Source: Phosphoribacter sp037045045 (GTDB lineage: Bacteria > Actinomycetota > Actinomycetes > Actinomycetales > Dermatophilaceae). From it: 64,000 bases of DNA. Below are positions 43,192-51,056 of the stretch, piece after piece (the stretch's first letter is position 1; the number at the start of each line of letters is the position of its first letter). The notes beneath the pieces are model-generated. The model had not been told where the DNA came from. It saw only the letters and a list, made by a program, of their open reading frames with translations, and searched no databases. Position numbers and translations under genes: made by a program. The stretch covers positions 558,001 to 622,000 of the forward strand of contig JBAOHL010000005.1 of assembly GCA_037045045.1 (NCBI GenBank), in the 5' to 3' direction.

Positions 43192-44279
43192 CCGCCGGCA
43201 CGGGGACCGAGGTCAGGCCCCGGCTGCCGACCCTGGACCGCTGGCTGCCGGCGTGGATCCTCGCCGCGATGGCCGGCGGGCTGCTGCTCGGTCGCGTCGT
43301 GCCGGGCCTGGGGGGAGCCGTGTCGGCGGTGCAGGTCGACGGGATCTCACTGCCCATCGCCGTGGGCCTGCTCGTGATGATGTACCCGGTCTTGGCCAAG
43401 GTCCGCTATGACCGGCTCGACACCGTCACCGGCGATCGGCGCCTGCTGAGCGCGAGCCTGGTGCTCAACTGGGTCGTCGGACCGGCCCTGATGTTCACCC
43501 TCGCGTGGATCTTCCTGGGCGACCTGCCCGCGTACCGCACCGGGCTGATCGTCGTCGGCCTCGCCCGGTGCATCGCCATGGTCATCATCTGGAACGACCT
43601 CGCCGGCGGAGACCGTGAAGCCGCCGCGGTCCTCGTCGCCCTCAACTCGATCTTCCAGGTCCTTGCCTTCGCCGCCCTCGGCTGGTTCTACCTCACCGTG
43701 CTGCCCGATTGGCTCGGCCTACCGACCTCGGCCCTCGATGTCTCGCCCTGGGAGATCGCCAAGAGCGTCCTGATCTTCCTCGGGATGCCCCTGGTCGCGG
43801 GGTACCTCTCCCGCCGCCTCGGCGAGCGCCGGTGGGGACGCCCGGCATACGAGCAGGGCTTCCTGCCGCGGATCGGGCCTTGGGCCCTTTATGGGCTGTT
43901 GTTCACGATCGTCGTCCTGTTCGCGCTGCAAGGCCACGAGATCACCAGCCGGCCCCTCGATGTCGCCCGCATCGCCCTGCCGCTGCTGGCCTACTTCGCG
44001 CTGATGTGGACCGGCGGCTACGCGCTGGGGCGGGCCCTGGGCCTCACCTTCGAGCGGACCACGACCCTGGCCTTCACCGCAGCGGGCAACAACTTCGAGC
44101 TCGCCATCGCCGTGTCCATCGCCACCTTCGGCGTGACGTCCGGCCAAGCCCTGGCCGGCGTTGTCGGACCCCTCATCGAGGTCCCCGTCCTCGTCGGCCT
44201 CGTCTATGCCGCCCTCGGCCTGCGCTCCCATTACCCCAAGCCCGCTGACACCACCGCCAAGCGTCTGGAGACATCGTGA
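43188..44279 (+). CDS. acr3: Arsenite efflux permease Acr3
   Basis: 363 residues, about ten membrane segments. Acr3 marks are GLLVMMYPVLAKVRYDRL, GLARCIAMVIIWNDLAGGD, which carries the essential Cys, NSIFQVLAF, and TLAFTAAGNNFELAIAVSIA. It extrudes arsenite from the cell by antiport. It is co-translated between arsM (ATGA overlap) and arsC (GTGA overlap). Confidence 0.96.
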   Translation: MTAGTGTEVRPRLPTLDRWLPAWILAAMAGGLLLGRVVPGLGGAVSAVQVDGISLPIAVGLLVMMYPVLAKVRYDRLDTVTGDRRLLSASLVLNWVVGPALMFTLAWIFLGDLPAYRTGLIVVGLARCIAMVIIWNDLAGGDREAAAVLVALNSIFQVLAFAALGWFYLTVLPDWLGLPTSALDVSPWEIAKSVLIFLGMPLVAGYLSRRLGERRWGRPAYEQGFLPRIGPWALYGLLFTIVVLFALQGHEITSRPLDVARIALPLLAYFALMWTGGYALGRALGLTFERTTTLAFTAAGNNFELAIAVSIATFGVTSGQALAGVVGPLIEVPVLVGLVYAALGLRSHYPKPADTTAKRLETS

Positions 44280-44689
44280 CCTCGACCTCGCCTCGACCCG
44301 CCGTCCTGTTCGTGTGCGTCCACAACGCCGGCCGCTCACAGATGGCCGCTGCCTACACCCGCCACCTCTCCGGAGGAGCGATCGAAGTGCGCTCGGCCGG
44401 CTCCGCGCCCGCCGCGTCGATCAATCCCGCCGTCGCTGCCGCAATGCTCGAGGACGGCATCGACATCGCCGCCGAGCGGCCCAAGATCCTCACCACGGAC
44501 GCGGTGCACGCCTCCGACGTCGTGATCACCATGGGTTGTGGAGACACCTGTCCGATCTACCCCGGCAAGCGTTACGAGGACTGGGCCCTCGACGACCCCG
44601 CCGGGCAGGGCATCGACGCCGTCCGCCCCATCCGCGACGACATCAAGTACCGCGTCCAACGGCTCGTCGACGAGTTGGTCAACCCCTGA
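44276..44689 (+). CDS. arsC: Arsenate reductase, low-molecular-weight phosphatase type
   Basis: 137 residues. The P-loop VLFVCVHNAGRSQMAAAY carries the nucleophilic CX5R. The Cys pair in MGCGDTCPIYPGKRYEDW is typical of thioredoxin- or mycothiol-dependent reductases. It reduces arsenate to arsenite for export by Acr3. GTG 44276 overlaps the acr3 stop. It is the last gene of the island; repeats start 23 bases after its stop. Confidence 0.94.
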   Translation: MTSTSPRPAVLFVCVHNAGRSQMAAAYTRHLSGGAIEVRSAGSAPAASINPAVAAAMLEDGIDIAAERPKILTTDAVHASDVVITMGCGDTCPIYPGKRYEDWALDDPAGQGIDAVRPIRDDIKYRVQRLVDELVNP

Positions 44690-44711
44690 CCGACGGATGC
44701 GGGCCCCGGCC

Positions 44712-44815
44712 CAGCGATCGGTCGACCAGGCGAGAGGCTCTCCGCCGGGGGCGCCGGGCAGGGCATTCGACGCGGGTGGTCAGCGATCGGTCGACCAGGC
44801 GAGAGGCTCTCCGCC
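44712..44815. repeat. Two 35-bp direct repeats, period 69 bp
   Basis: The sequence beginning CAGCGATCGGTCGACCAGG occurs at 44712-44746 and again at 44781-44815. It is identical over the 35 bases and lies between the arsC stop and the right 98-bp copy. GCGATCGGTCGACC is rich in short palindromes. No gene is visible here. Confidence 0.8.
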
Positions 44816-44820
44816 CACCA

Positions 44821-44918
44821 CCCCACCCGTCACACCCGTCACGGCGGTCACCGTGACTCCAGGATCCGCTACGAACTCCCTGACATGTCACGGACCTCGT
44901 AGCAACGCGTGGAGTTTG
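44821..44918. repeat. 98-bp direct repeat, right copy, flanking the ars island
   Basis: Matches 41603-41700 at about 90 percent over 98 bases in direct orientation. The central stretch from CTACGAACTCCC through TGACATGTCA is identical. The palindrome is weaker here (about 11 of 14 pairs). It separates arsC from the convergent M3 peptidase gene and could terminate both. Confidence 0.85.
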
Positions 44919-44975
44919 GGTCGACAGCAACGCCGCGACGTCTCCTGCGGGCGCGCGCAGACCCCCGACCGAGGC

Positions 44976-46904
44976 TCACTCGGCGAGCCAGGCGGCATAC
45001 GCGTCGAAGGTGTACGGACGTCCGAGGAAGTCGGCGACGAGGTCGGCCGCGTCGCGCGAGCCGCCCGGAGCGAGCACCCGGTCGCGATAGCGCCCGGCGA
45101 TCTGCGGGTCGAACATGTGGCCCTGGTCGAACGCCGAGAACAGGTCCTTGGCGATGACGAGGGACCACATGTACGTGTAGTACCCGCTGGAGTAGCCGTC
45201 GAGGTGCCCGAAGTTGCACGGCATGTGGGTGCCCTCGATGTAGGGGAACATCGAGTACCGCGCCTGCAACTCGCGAGTCCGTTCGGTGATGTCGGCCGGT
45301 CGTTCGGTGTGGAAGTAGTACGACATCGCCGCGTAGAACATCTGGGTGCGCGCGGCATACCCCTTGCCGAAGTCGTCGGCCGTGCGCATCCGCGCGACGA
45401 GATCGGCCGGAATCGCCTCGCCGGCCTCGTCTCGGGCGAACGTGCGCAGGATCTGGGCGTCCCAGGCCCACTCCTCGAGCATCTGGCTCGGGGCCTCGAC
45501 GAAGTCCCACTCGGTGGCTACCCCGGAGAAGCGCACCCAGCGCTGGCGCCCGGCGAGGATGTGGTGCACGAGGTGGCCGAACTCGTGGAACAGCGTGACG
45601 ACCTGGTCGTGCTCCATGAGCCCACGCGGGAAGTTGCACACGAGAACCCCCTCGGGCAGCGCCCGCTCCTCGACGCCGTTGGCGAGGGTGAACTGGGCGG
45701 CGTGCTTGTACTTGCCGGCCCGGGGATGCAGGTCGAGGTAGATCCGGCCGAGCGGCGCGCCGCCGTCGACGGCGAGGACGTCGTATGCCGTGACCGCCTC
45801 GTCCCAGACGACGGCGTCGGGAACAGCCTCGTAGCGCAGGCCGAACAGGCGACCGGTGACCTCGAGCAGGCCCTGGCGGACCCGGCCGAAGTCGAAGTAC
45901 CTGCGGACGAGTTGGGCGTCGACGTCGAGCTGCTCGCGGCGCACCGCCTCGCTGTAGTAGCCGAGGTCGCCGGCGTCGATGGTCGGCGCGTCCGGCACGT
46001 CCTGGCGCAGCCGGTCGAGCACGACCTGCCGGTCCCGCCGCCCGGCGGCCTCGGCGGCGTCGGCGATCTTGTCGATGAACTCGGGGATCGCGTCGCCCCG
46101 CTTGATCATCTTGACCTCGGCGTCGTAGTCGGCCCAGGTCGGGTAGCCGAGTAGGCCCGCGAGTTCGGCCCGCAGGTCGAACAGCTCGTGCAGCAGCGGG
46201 TCGTTGCGCGGCCAGGCCACCGTCATGAAGGCCACGGTGAGCTCGCGTCGAGCGGCCCGATCGTGGGCGAAGGTCCGGAACGGGATCGAGTCGGGGTAGT
46301 CGGTGGTGATTGTCACGAGCCCGTCATCGCCAGGCGGGTGCGCGTCGATCCAGTCGGCCGGCATGCCCCCGAGCCGGTCGGGCGTGACCCGGATCGAGCG
46401 CACGTCCTCGCGGATGTTCTTGCTGAACTCCTGCCCGACGAGGACGATCCGCTCGTTGAGCGCCTTGATTCGCTCGCGGGTGGCCTCGTCCTTGTCGACG
46501 CCGGCCCGACGGAAGTCGAGCATCGTCTTGTCGTAGAGGCGGCGGGCCATCGGGTCGAGCCCGGAGGCGTCGACGCCGGTGAACACCTCGTAGAGGTCCC
46601 GGTCCAAACCGAGCTCCGTGCCGAGCCGTTCGACGTCTTGGACAGCGCGCTCGGCCCTCGCGCGCACCTGTTCGACCGGGTGGACCTCGCTGAACAGCGA
46701 CCCCACCGCCGAGACGTCCCCCAGGGCGATGTACACGTCGTTCCAGCGCTCGAGGACCGCCGCGGCGTCCGTTGGACGTTCGGTCTTGAGCGCCTCGACG
46801 AGTCGGCGCGCCTGCGCGAGCCCGGCGGCGCTGCGCTCGTCCAGCCAGGCGTGGGCGGCCTGGGGTTGCGGAAGGGACAGCGGGGAGGGCGCCGACGAGG
46901 TCAT
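44976..46904 (-). CDS. M3 family metallopeptidase (oligopeptidase)
   Basis: 642 residues. The zinc motif is TLFHEFGHLVHHILAG (HExGH). A long N-terminal helical domain precedes it and the C-terminal PYIEGTHMPCNFGHLDGYSSGYYTYMWS helix supplies substrate contacts, as in thimet oligopeptidase and OpdA-type enzymes. It degrades short peptides in the cytosol. No signal peptide is seen. It runs in the same direction as the acyltransferase upstream (9-base gap). Confidence 0.92.
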   Translation of the reverse strand: MTSSAPSPLSLPQPQAAHAWLDERSAAGLAQARRLVEALKTERPTDAAAVLERWNDVYIALGDVSAVGSLFSEVHPVEQVRARAERAVQDVERLGTELGLDRDLYEVFTGVDASGLDPMARRLYDKTMLDFRRAGVDKDEATRERIKALNERIVLVGQEFSKNIREDVRSIRVTPDRLGGMPADWIDAHPPGDDGLVTITTDYPDSIPFRTFAHDRAARRELTVAFMTVAWPRNDPLLHELFDLRAELAGLLGYPTWADYDAEVKMIKRGDAIPEFIDKIADAAEAAGRRDRQVVLDRLRQDVPDAPTIDAGDLGYYSEAVRREQLDVDAQLVRRYFDFGRVRQGLLEVTGRLFGLRYEAVPDAVVWDEAVTAYDVLAVDGGAPLGRIYLDLHPRAGKYKHAAQFTLANGVEERALPEGVLVCNFPRGLMEHDQVVTLFHEFGHLVHHILAGRQRWVRFSGVATEWDFVEAPSQMLEEWAWDAQILRTFARDEAGEAIPADLVARMRTADDFGKGYAARTQMFYAAMSYYFHTERPADITERTRELQARYSMFPYIEGTHMPCNFGHLDGYSSGYYTYMWSLVIAKDLFSAFDQGHMFDPQIAGRYRDRVLAPGGSRDAADLVADFLGRPYTFDAYAAWLAE

Positions 46905-46913
46905 TCGGGAACT

Positions 46914-47999
46914 CTATGTCAGCGCTTCGCGTCGAGGCACGGTGACAACTGGACGATCGTCCTGCCCGTCCGCGATGCGCCGACCCAGCGCGATCGCCGG
47001 GCGCTCGACAAGGCGGTAGGTATACGTGCTCGCCAGCAGCGTCAGACCCACCCACAGCACAGGGGTGAGCCACGGCGCGGGCTCGACAACAGGGACCAGG
47101 ATGAAGGCAAACGCCTGCAGGAGATACACCGAGTAGCTGATCACCCCGAGCCGGCGTACGGCCCGCGGAACCACCCGCCAGCACGTCGCCCCCACCACGA
47201 AGACGAGCAGGGCCACAAGCCACGACGTCGCCGTGGCGCCGGCTTGCCCGATCGGCTGCCCGCCCACGCGGACGGCAAGCCCGGCGACGACGAGCACGTG
47301 GACCACCCCGATGCCCAGGCAGGCAGCCCACCGGGGCGTGGACATCTGACCGGCCCAACGGCGATAGCCCGCCGTGCCGACGACCATGAGCGACAGGACG
47401 AGCAGGATCGTCGTCGGCTGGCCGCCGGCGGCATACGTGCGCGCCGAATAGCCGACGGAGGCCACGGTGAGGATGGCGAGGACTGTCCCGGTGTGCCGGT
47501 GCGCGTGCAGGACGAGCAGCACCGAGCCGAGCAGGTAGAAAGCCATCTCGAATCCGAGAGTCCAGTACAGGGAGAGGGCGTTCGGTTGGCGCACGAAGGA
47601 CTGCGCCATGGTGACGTCGGCCAGCCAGGCGGTTGGGGTCATCGCGCCATCCGAGGAGATCGGCACGACGCGCGAGAGCAGAAACGCGGCCGCGAGCGTG
47701 AGCCAGTACAGCGGGTAGAGGCGGAAGAACCGGCTGATCCAGAAGTCCCGCAGCGACCCCCGGCGTTCCAGCGTCGCCGGGATGATGAACCCCGAGCAGA
47801 GGAAGAACACGGCCACTCCGGTGAGGCCGAGGTTGAGGACCGAGTCCACCCCATCGGCCAGGCCGCGGTCGAGGCGTTCGAGGCTGTGTTGAGCGAGCAC
47901 GAGGACGACGGCCACCGCGCGCAACCCGTCGAGGAACGCCAGCCGTCCGGTCGGCGCGGCGGTCAGCGAGGACGGGATCCGGGTCGGCGAGGGCGACAC
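46914..47999 (-). CDS. Acyltransferase family 3 membrane protein
   Basis: 361 residues, about ten membrane spans. The start LAFLDGLRAVAVVLVLAQHS matches the acyltransferase-3 (OafA/NolL) family, as does the GFIIPATLERRGSLRDFWISRFFRLYP block containing the R-x-x-R-hydrophobic motif. Such proteins O-acetylate sugars, lipids or antibiotics. Substrate is unknown. The start is GTG 47999; a 215-base repeat-rich gap separates it from mutM. Confidence 0.85.
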   Translation of the reverse strand: MSPSPTRIPSSLTAAPTGRLAFLDGLRAVAVVLVLAQHSLERLDRGLADGVDSVLNLGLTGVAVFFLCSGFIIPATLERRGSLRDFWISRFFRLYPLYWLTLAAAFLLSRVVPISSDGAMTPTAWLADVTMAQSFVRQPNALSLYWTLGFEMAFYLLGSVLLVLHAHRHTGTVLAILTVASVGYSARTYAAGGQPTTILLVLSLMVVGTAGYRRWAGQMSTPRWAACLGIGVVHVLVVAGLAVRVGGQPIGQAGATATSWLVALLVFVVGATCWRVVPRAVRRLGVISYSVYLLQAFAFILVPVVEPAPWLTPVLWVGLTLLASTYTYRLVERPAIALGRRIADGQDDRPVVTVPRREALT

Positions 48000-48050
48000 G
48001 CTCGCGACGTTAACAGCGGGCCGAGGCCACGGCCGGGAGGCGCGGCGGCG

Positions 48051-48225
48051 GGGTCAGGGAGCGGCAAGACCCGCGGGCGGCAGGGTCAGCGAGCGGCAAG
48101 ACCCGCGGGCGGCGGTTTCAGCGAGCGGCAAGACCCGCGGGCGGCGTGGTCAGCGAGCGGCAGGGTCTGCGAGCGGCCCGGGTCAGCGAGCGGCAGGGTC
48201 AGCGAGCGGCCCGGGTCAGCGAGCC
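48051..48225. repeat. Minisatellite of 32-bp and about 16-bp units running into mutM
   Basis: Three 32-bp units built on TCAGCGAGCGGCAAGACCCG start near 48051, 48083 and 48115. They are followed by about five shorter units of 15-17 bp (GGGTCAGCGAGCGGCC type). The last units include the mutM stop codon at 48216-48218, so the gene end and the repeat overlap. Confidence 0.85.
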
Positions 48226-49097
48226 GCTCGGCGCGGTCGGGGCTGACACCGGGGACACGAGTAGGACGAGCGGTTCATGAACGCCTCCCGGCGGATCGGC
48301 GTTCCGCAGCGCCGACACGGCATACCGGCCTGGCCGTATGCCGCGAGCGAGCGGCTGAAGTACCCGGAGGCGCCGTTGACGTCGACGTAGAGGCGGTCGA
48401 AGCTCGTCCCGCCGGCGGCCAGGGCCGCCGCGAGCACGTCCCGCACGTGATCGAGCAGTCGGCCCAGGACCGGCCGGGTCAGCGTGCTGGAGTCGCGCTC
48501 GCCGTGGACACCGGCTCGCCAGAGGGCCTCGTCGGCGTAGATGTTGCCGATGCCGGACACCACGCGCTGGTCGAGCAGACCCCGCTTGACGGCGCTGTGG
48601 CGGGCCTTGAGCCGCTCGACGGCAGTGGGCCGATCGTAGGCCGGGTCGAACGGGTCCGGGGCGATGTGCCGGACCGGAGCAGGGATGCCGCGTCCATCGA
48701 GACGGTCGAGCGAGAGGCCGCCGAAGGTGCGCTGGTCGACGAATCGCAACTGTGGTCCGCCGTCGGCGAAGTCGAACCGGGCGTGCAGATGCCGCTCGTC
48801 CGGGGCACCGGGCGGACGGACGAGCAATTGGCCGCTCATGCCGAGGTGAACGACGAGGCCCTCGGCGGGAAGTTCGTCGGCCGCATCGGGAGCGGCCAGC
48901 GGGATCCACAGGTACTTCCCGCGTCGGTGCGCCTCGCCGAGCACCTGACCGGTCAGGCGAGCCACCAGATCCTCGGGCCCGGGCACATGTCGGCGCGCGA
49001 CGCGGCTGCCCGACAGCTCGACGCCGCTGACTGTTCGACCGGTGACGTGGGCCGCCAGACCACGGCGGACGACCTCGACCTCCGGCAACTCGGGCAC
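48216..49097 (-). CDS. mutM: Formamidopyrimidine-DNA glycosylase
   Basis: 293 residues. N terminus PELPEVEVVRRGL with the catalytic Pro, middle HLGMSGQLLV, and the C-terminal zinc finger of CRRCGTPIRREAFMNRSSYSCPRC with four Cys. It excises 8-oxoguanine and ring-opened purines. The terminal residues RPRRAAR come from repeat DNA. Inside the zinc-finger region the codons embed an inverted pair of GTATGCCG motifs (48318-48343). The stop is two bases from rnc in the upstream direction, as usual. Confidence 0.95.
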   Translation of the reverse strand: MPELPEVEVVRRGLAAHVTGRTVSGVELSGSRVARRHVPGPEDLVARLTGQVLGEAHRRGKYLWIPLAAPDAADELPAEGLVVHLGMSGQLLVRPPGAPDERHLHARFDFADGGPQLRFVDQRTFGGLSLDRLDGRGIPAPVRHIAPDPFDPAYDRPTAVERLKARHSAVKRGLLDQRVVSGIGNIYADEALWRAGVHGERDSSTLTRPVLGRLLDHVRDVLAAALAAGGTSFDRLYVDVNGASGYFSRSLAAYGQAGMPCRRCGTPIRREAFMNRSSYSCPRCQPRPRRAAR

Positions 49098-49099
49098 GC

Positions 49100-49936
49100 T
49101 CAGGCCTCGGCGGCGTCCTCGGCCGAGGTCGCACCGCTGTCCTGGCCCGTCGACACGCCTGATGCCGTGGGTGCCGGAGTGGTCGGCAGGCCGGCGGTCG
49201 GCACCGCCCCGGACACGTCGTGGCGGGCCTTGATCGAGGCCCAGCCCAATTCGGCAGCGCTCTGCTCGGCTTCCTTCTTGCTGCGCCCGGCTCCCGTCCC
49301 TTCGACGCGGTCACCGACCCAGACGCTGGCCTCGAAAAGCTTCTCGTGGTCCGGCCCGGACTCCTCGATGCGGTAGACCGGAGAACCCAGCGAGAACATC
49401 GAGCAGAGTTCCTGCAGGCTGGTCTTCCAGTCCAGCCCGGCCCCGAGCGCGGCCGAGGAGGCCAACAGCGGGTCGAAGAGGTGGTGGACGAGGCGGGAGG
49501 CTGCCGACAATCCACCGTTGAGGTAGACCGTGCCGATAATCGCTTCCATCGTGTCGGCGAGGATCGAGGCCTTGTCGCGACCGCCGGTGGACTCTTCACC
49601 CCGTCCGAGACGCACGTGCTCTCCGAGTCCGACGGTCCGTCCGACGTCCGCGAGGGCGCGCATGTTGACGACCGCGGCCCGCAGCTTGGCCAGCTGACCC
49701 TCGGCAAGGTCCGGATGCGCGGCATACAGGGTGTCGGTGATGACGAGGCCGAGGACGGCGTCGCCGAGGAACTCGAGACGTTCGTTGTTGGGCAGGCCAC
49801 CGTTCTCGTACGCGTAGGACCGGTGGGTCAGGGCACGCTGGAGCATCGCCGGGTCGACGGCTTGGCCGACAACGTCGGCGAGATACCCGGCGAGCTCCGC
49901 CATGGGAGGGCTCGGTCGCGGCTCCAGGGAGGCCAC
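49100..49936 (-). CDS. rnc: Ribonuclease III
   Basis: 278 residues. Endonuclease domain with the signature NNERLEFLGDAVLGLVITD, and the second acidic cluster DTMEAIIGTVYL. The double-stranded RNA-binding domain (SLQELCSMFSLGSPVYRIEE to GAGRSKKEAEQSAAELGWA) follows. A Pro/Thr/Ser tail of about 35 residues extends past it. It matures rRNA and cleaves duplex RNA. The gene is between rpmF (13-base gap) and mutM (2-base gap). Confidence 0.96.
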   Translation of the reverse strand: MASLEPRPSPPMAELAGYLADVVGQAVDPAMLQRALTHRSYAYENGGLPNNERLEFLGDAVLGLVITDTLYAAHPDLAEGQLAKLRAAVVNMRALADVGRTVGLGEHVRLGRGEESTGGRDKASILADTMEAIIGTVYLNGGLSAASRLVHHLFDPLLASSAALGAGLDWKTSLQELCSMFSLGSPVYRIEESGPDHEKLFEASVWVGDRVEGTGAGRSKKEAEQSAAELGWASIKARHDVSGAVPTAGLPTTPAPTASGVSTGQDSGATSAEDAAEA

Positions 49937-49949
49937 GGCGGCGGCCGGA

Positions 49950-50144
49950 TCAGTCCTGCAGGTCGCTGCGCTCGGCGACGGCGTAGTAGCGGCCCTTGTA
50001 CGTGCCGCACGACGGGCACGCCTGATGCGGCGGGGTGGGCGCCGAGCACCTGGGGCAGGTCGTCAGCGTCACCGGGGCGGCCTTCCAGTTCGCGCGGCGC
50101 GAGCGGGTGTTGGAGCGCGAGGTCTTGCGCTTCGGGACGGCCAC
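49950..50144 (-). CDS. rpmF: 50S ribosomal protein L32
   Basis: 64 residues. Start AVPKRKTSRSNTRSRRANWK is typical. TTCPRCSAPTPPHQACPSCG gives two CxxC pairs, so this is the zinc-binding (C+) form. The gene follows yceD by one base, the common yceD-rpmF pair. Confidence 0.97.
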   Translation of the reverse strand: MAVPKRKTSRSNTRSRRANWKAAPVTLTTCPRCSAPTPPHQACPSCGTYKGRYYAVAERSDLQD

Positions 50145-50145
50145 G

Positions 50146-50721
50146 TCAGGTCCTCTTCTCTTCGGTCGGGCCGGTGGCCAGGTCCTGCAGGGCCGCCCAA
50201 CGGGGGTCGATCACGTCGTGTCGGTGAGCCGGGTCGTCGGCCAGGCGCACCCCGCAATCGGGGCACAGCCCTGGGCAGTCGGCCCGGCATACCGGCTGGA
50301 ACGGCAGTGCAGGCACCACCGTGTCGCGCAGCACAGGCTCGAGGTCGACGAGGTCGTCGACGAGCACGTACTCGTCGGCCTCGTCCGCTTCGACGTCCAC
50401 CTCGCGGTGGTGCGCCGCCCGCTCGGCGTAGGCGAACAGCTCCTGGAAGGTGACTGCCAGAGGCAGGATCACCAAGTCCAGGCACCGCACGCACGCGCCG
50501 CTGGCCGTGGCCGAGACCGAACCGCTGACCAGGACCCCTTCGGTGACGCTCTCCAGCCGGACCGCGAGGTCCATCGGCGAGCCCGCCGGCACGGCGACGA
50601 TGTCGGTGCCGAGATCTTCGGGGGCCTGCACCGTCCGGTCCACGGTGAGCATCGACCCGGCCTGGCGACGCAGATCCCTGGTGTCGAGCACGAGGGGGGC
50701 GCGCGGGTCGAGGCGAGGCAT
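50146..50721 (-). CDS. YceD/DUF177 family protein
   Basis: 191 residues. The signature includes a CVRCLD motif with FAYAERA following, and a Cys-rich end CRADCPGLCPDCGVRLAD. It is paired with rpmF in most bacteria and may function in 23S rRNA or ribosome biogenesis, though the role is not settled. Start ATG 50721. The upstream region faces the nitrate cluster; normally coaD would be nearby in actinobacteria, so the 51-60.7 kb genes interrupt that order. Confidence 0.92.
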   Translation of the reverse strand: MPRLDPRAPLVLDTRDLRRQAGSMLTVDRTVQAPEDLGTDIVAVPAGSPMDLAVRLESVTEGVLVSGSVSATASGACVRCLDLVILPLAVTFQELFAYAERAAHHREVDVEADEADEYVLVDDLVDLEPVLRDTVVPALPFQPVCRADCPGLCPDCGVRLADDPAHRHDVIDPRWAALQDLATGPTEEKRT

Positions 50722-51056
50722 GTCTTCCGGACGGTCGAGGTTCGGTCTGCCGCCCCGGACGGACGTAGACCGACTCGTCAGGGTACCCGAGCGCGTCGAG
50801 CGTCCCCAAATCCTCGAGTTGACTCACGTGGTGACGGCGGCCCACGGATCTCTCTTGGTTCCTGGCAGGTGTGTGAGCGGACGGTTCCCGGCATGTAACG
50901 GGAGCCGTCTGCGCGGGTAACACGAGGTTCCTAACGTTCTCGATACCGAAGGGCAGCGCCGCCCGCGGAGGTGGCCTCAGCGCCCACCCAGACCGACCCG
51001 TTCAGGTCGAGGGGGCCGCCTGGCGACTCTGAATCCCTTCTGAACCAGGAGTTCTC
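50722..51056. other. 335-bp divergent region between yceD and narK
   Basis: No gene was found. The half near yceD should hold its promoter. The half near narK contains the two GTAAC half-sites listed below and an ordinary leader up to GTG 51057. No further structured repeat is apparent. Confidence 0.6.
50895..50921 (+). promoter_or_regulatory. Possible GlnR site upstream of narK
   Basis: Two perfect GTAAC half-sites at 50895-50899 and 50917-50921 are 22 bases apart, two helical turns. This is the spacing of successive a-sites in GlnR boxes; the intervening b-sites (GaAAc) are not recognisable. They sit 136 bases before narK. Nitrogen control by GlnR is established for homologous clusters. 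Confidence 0.45.
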
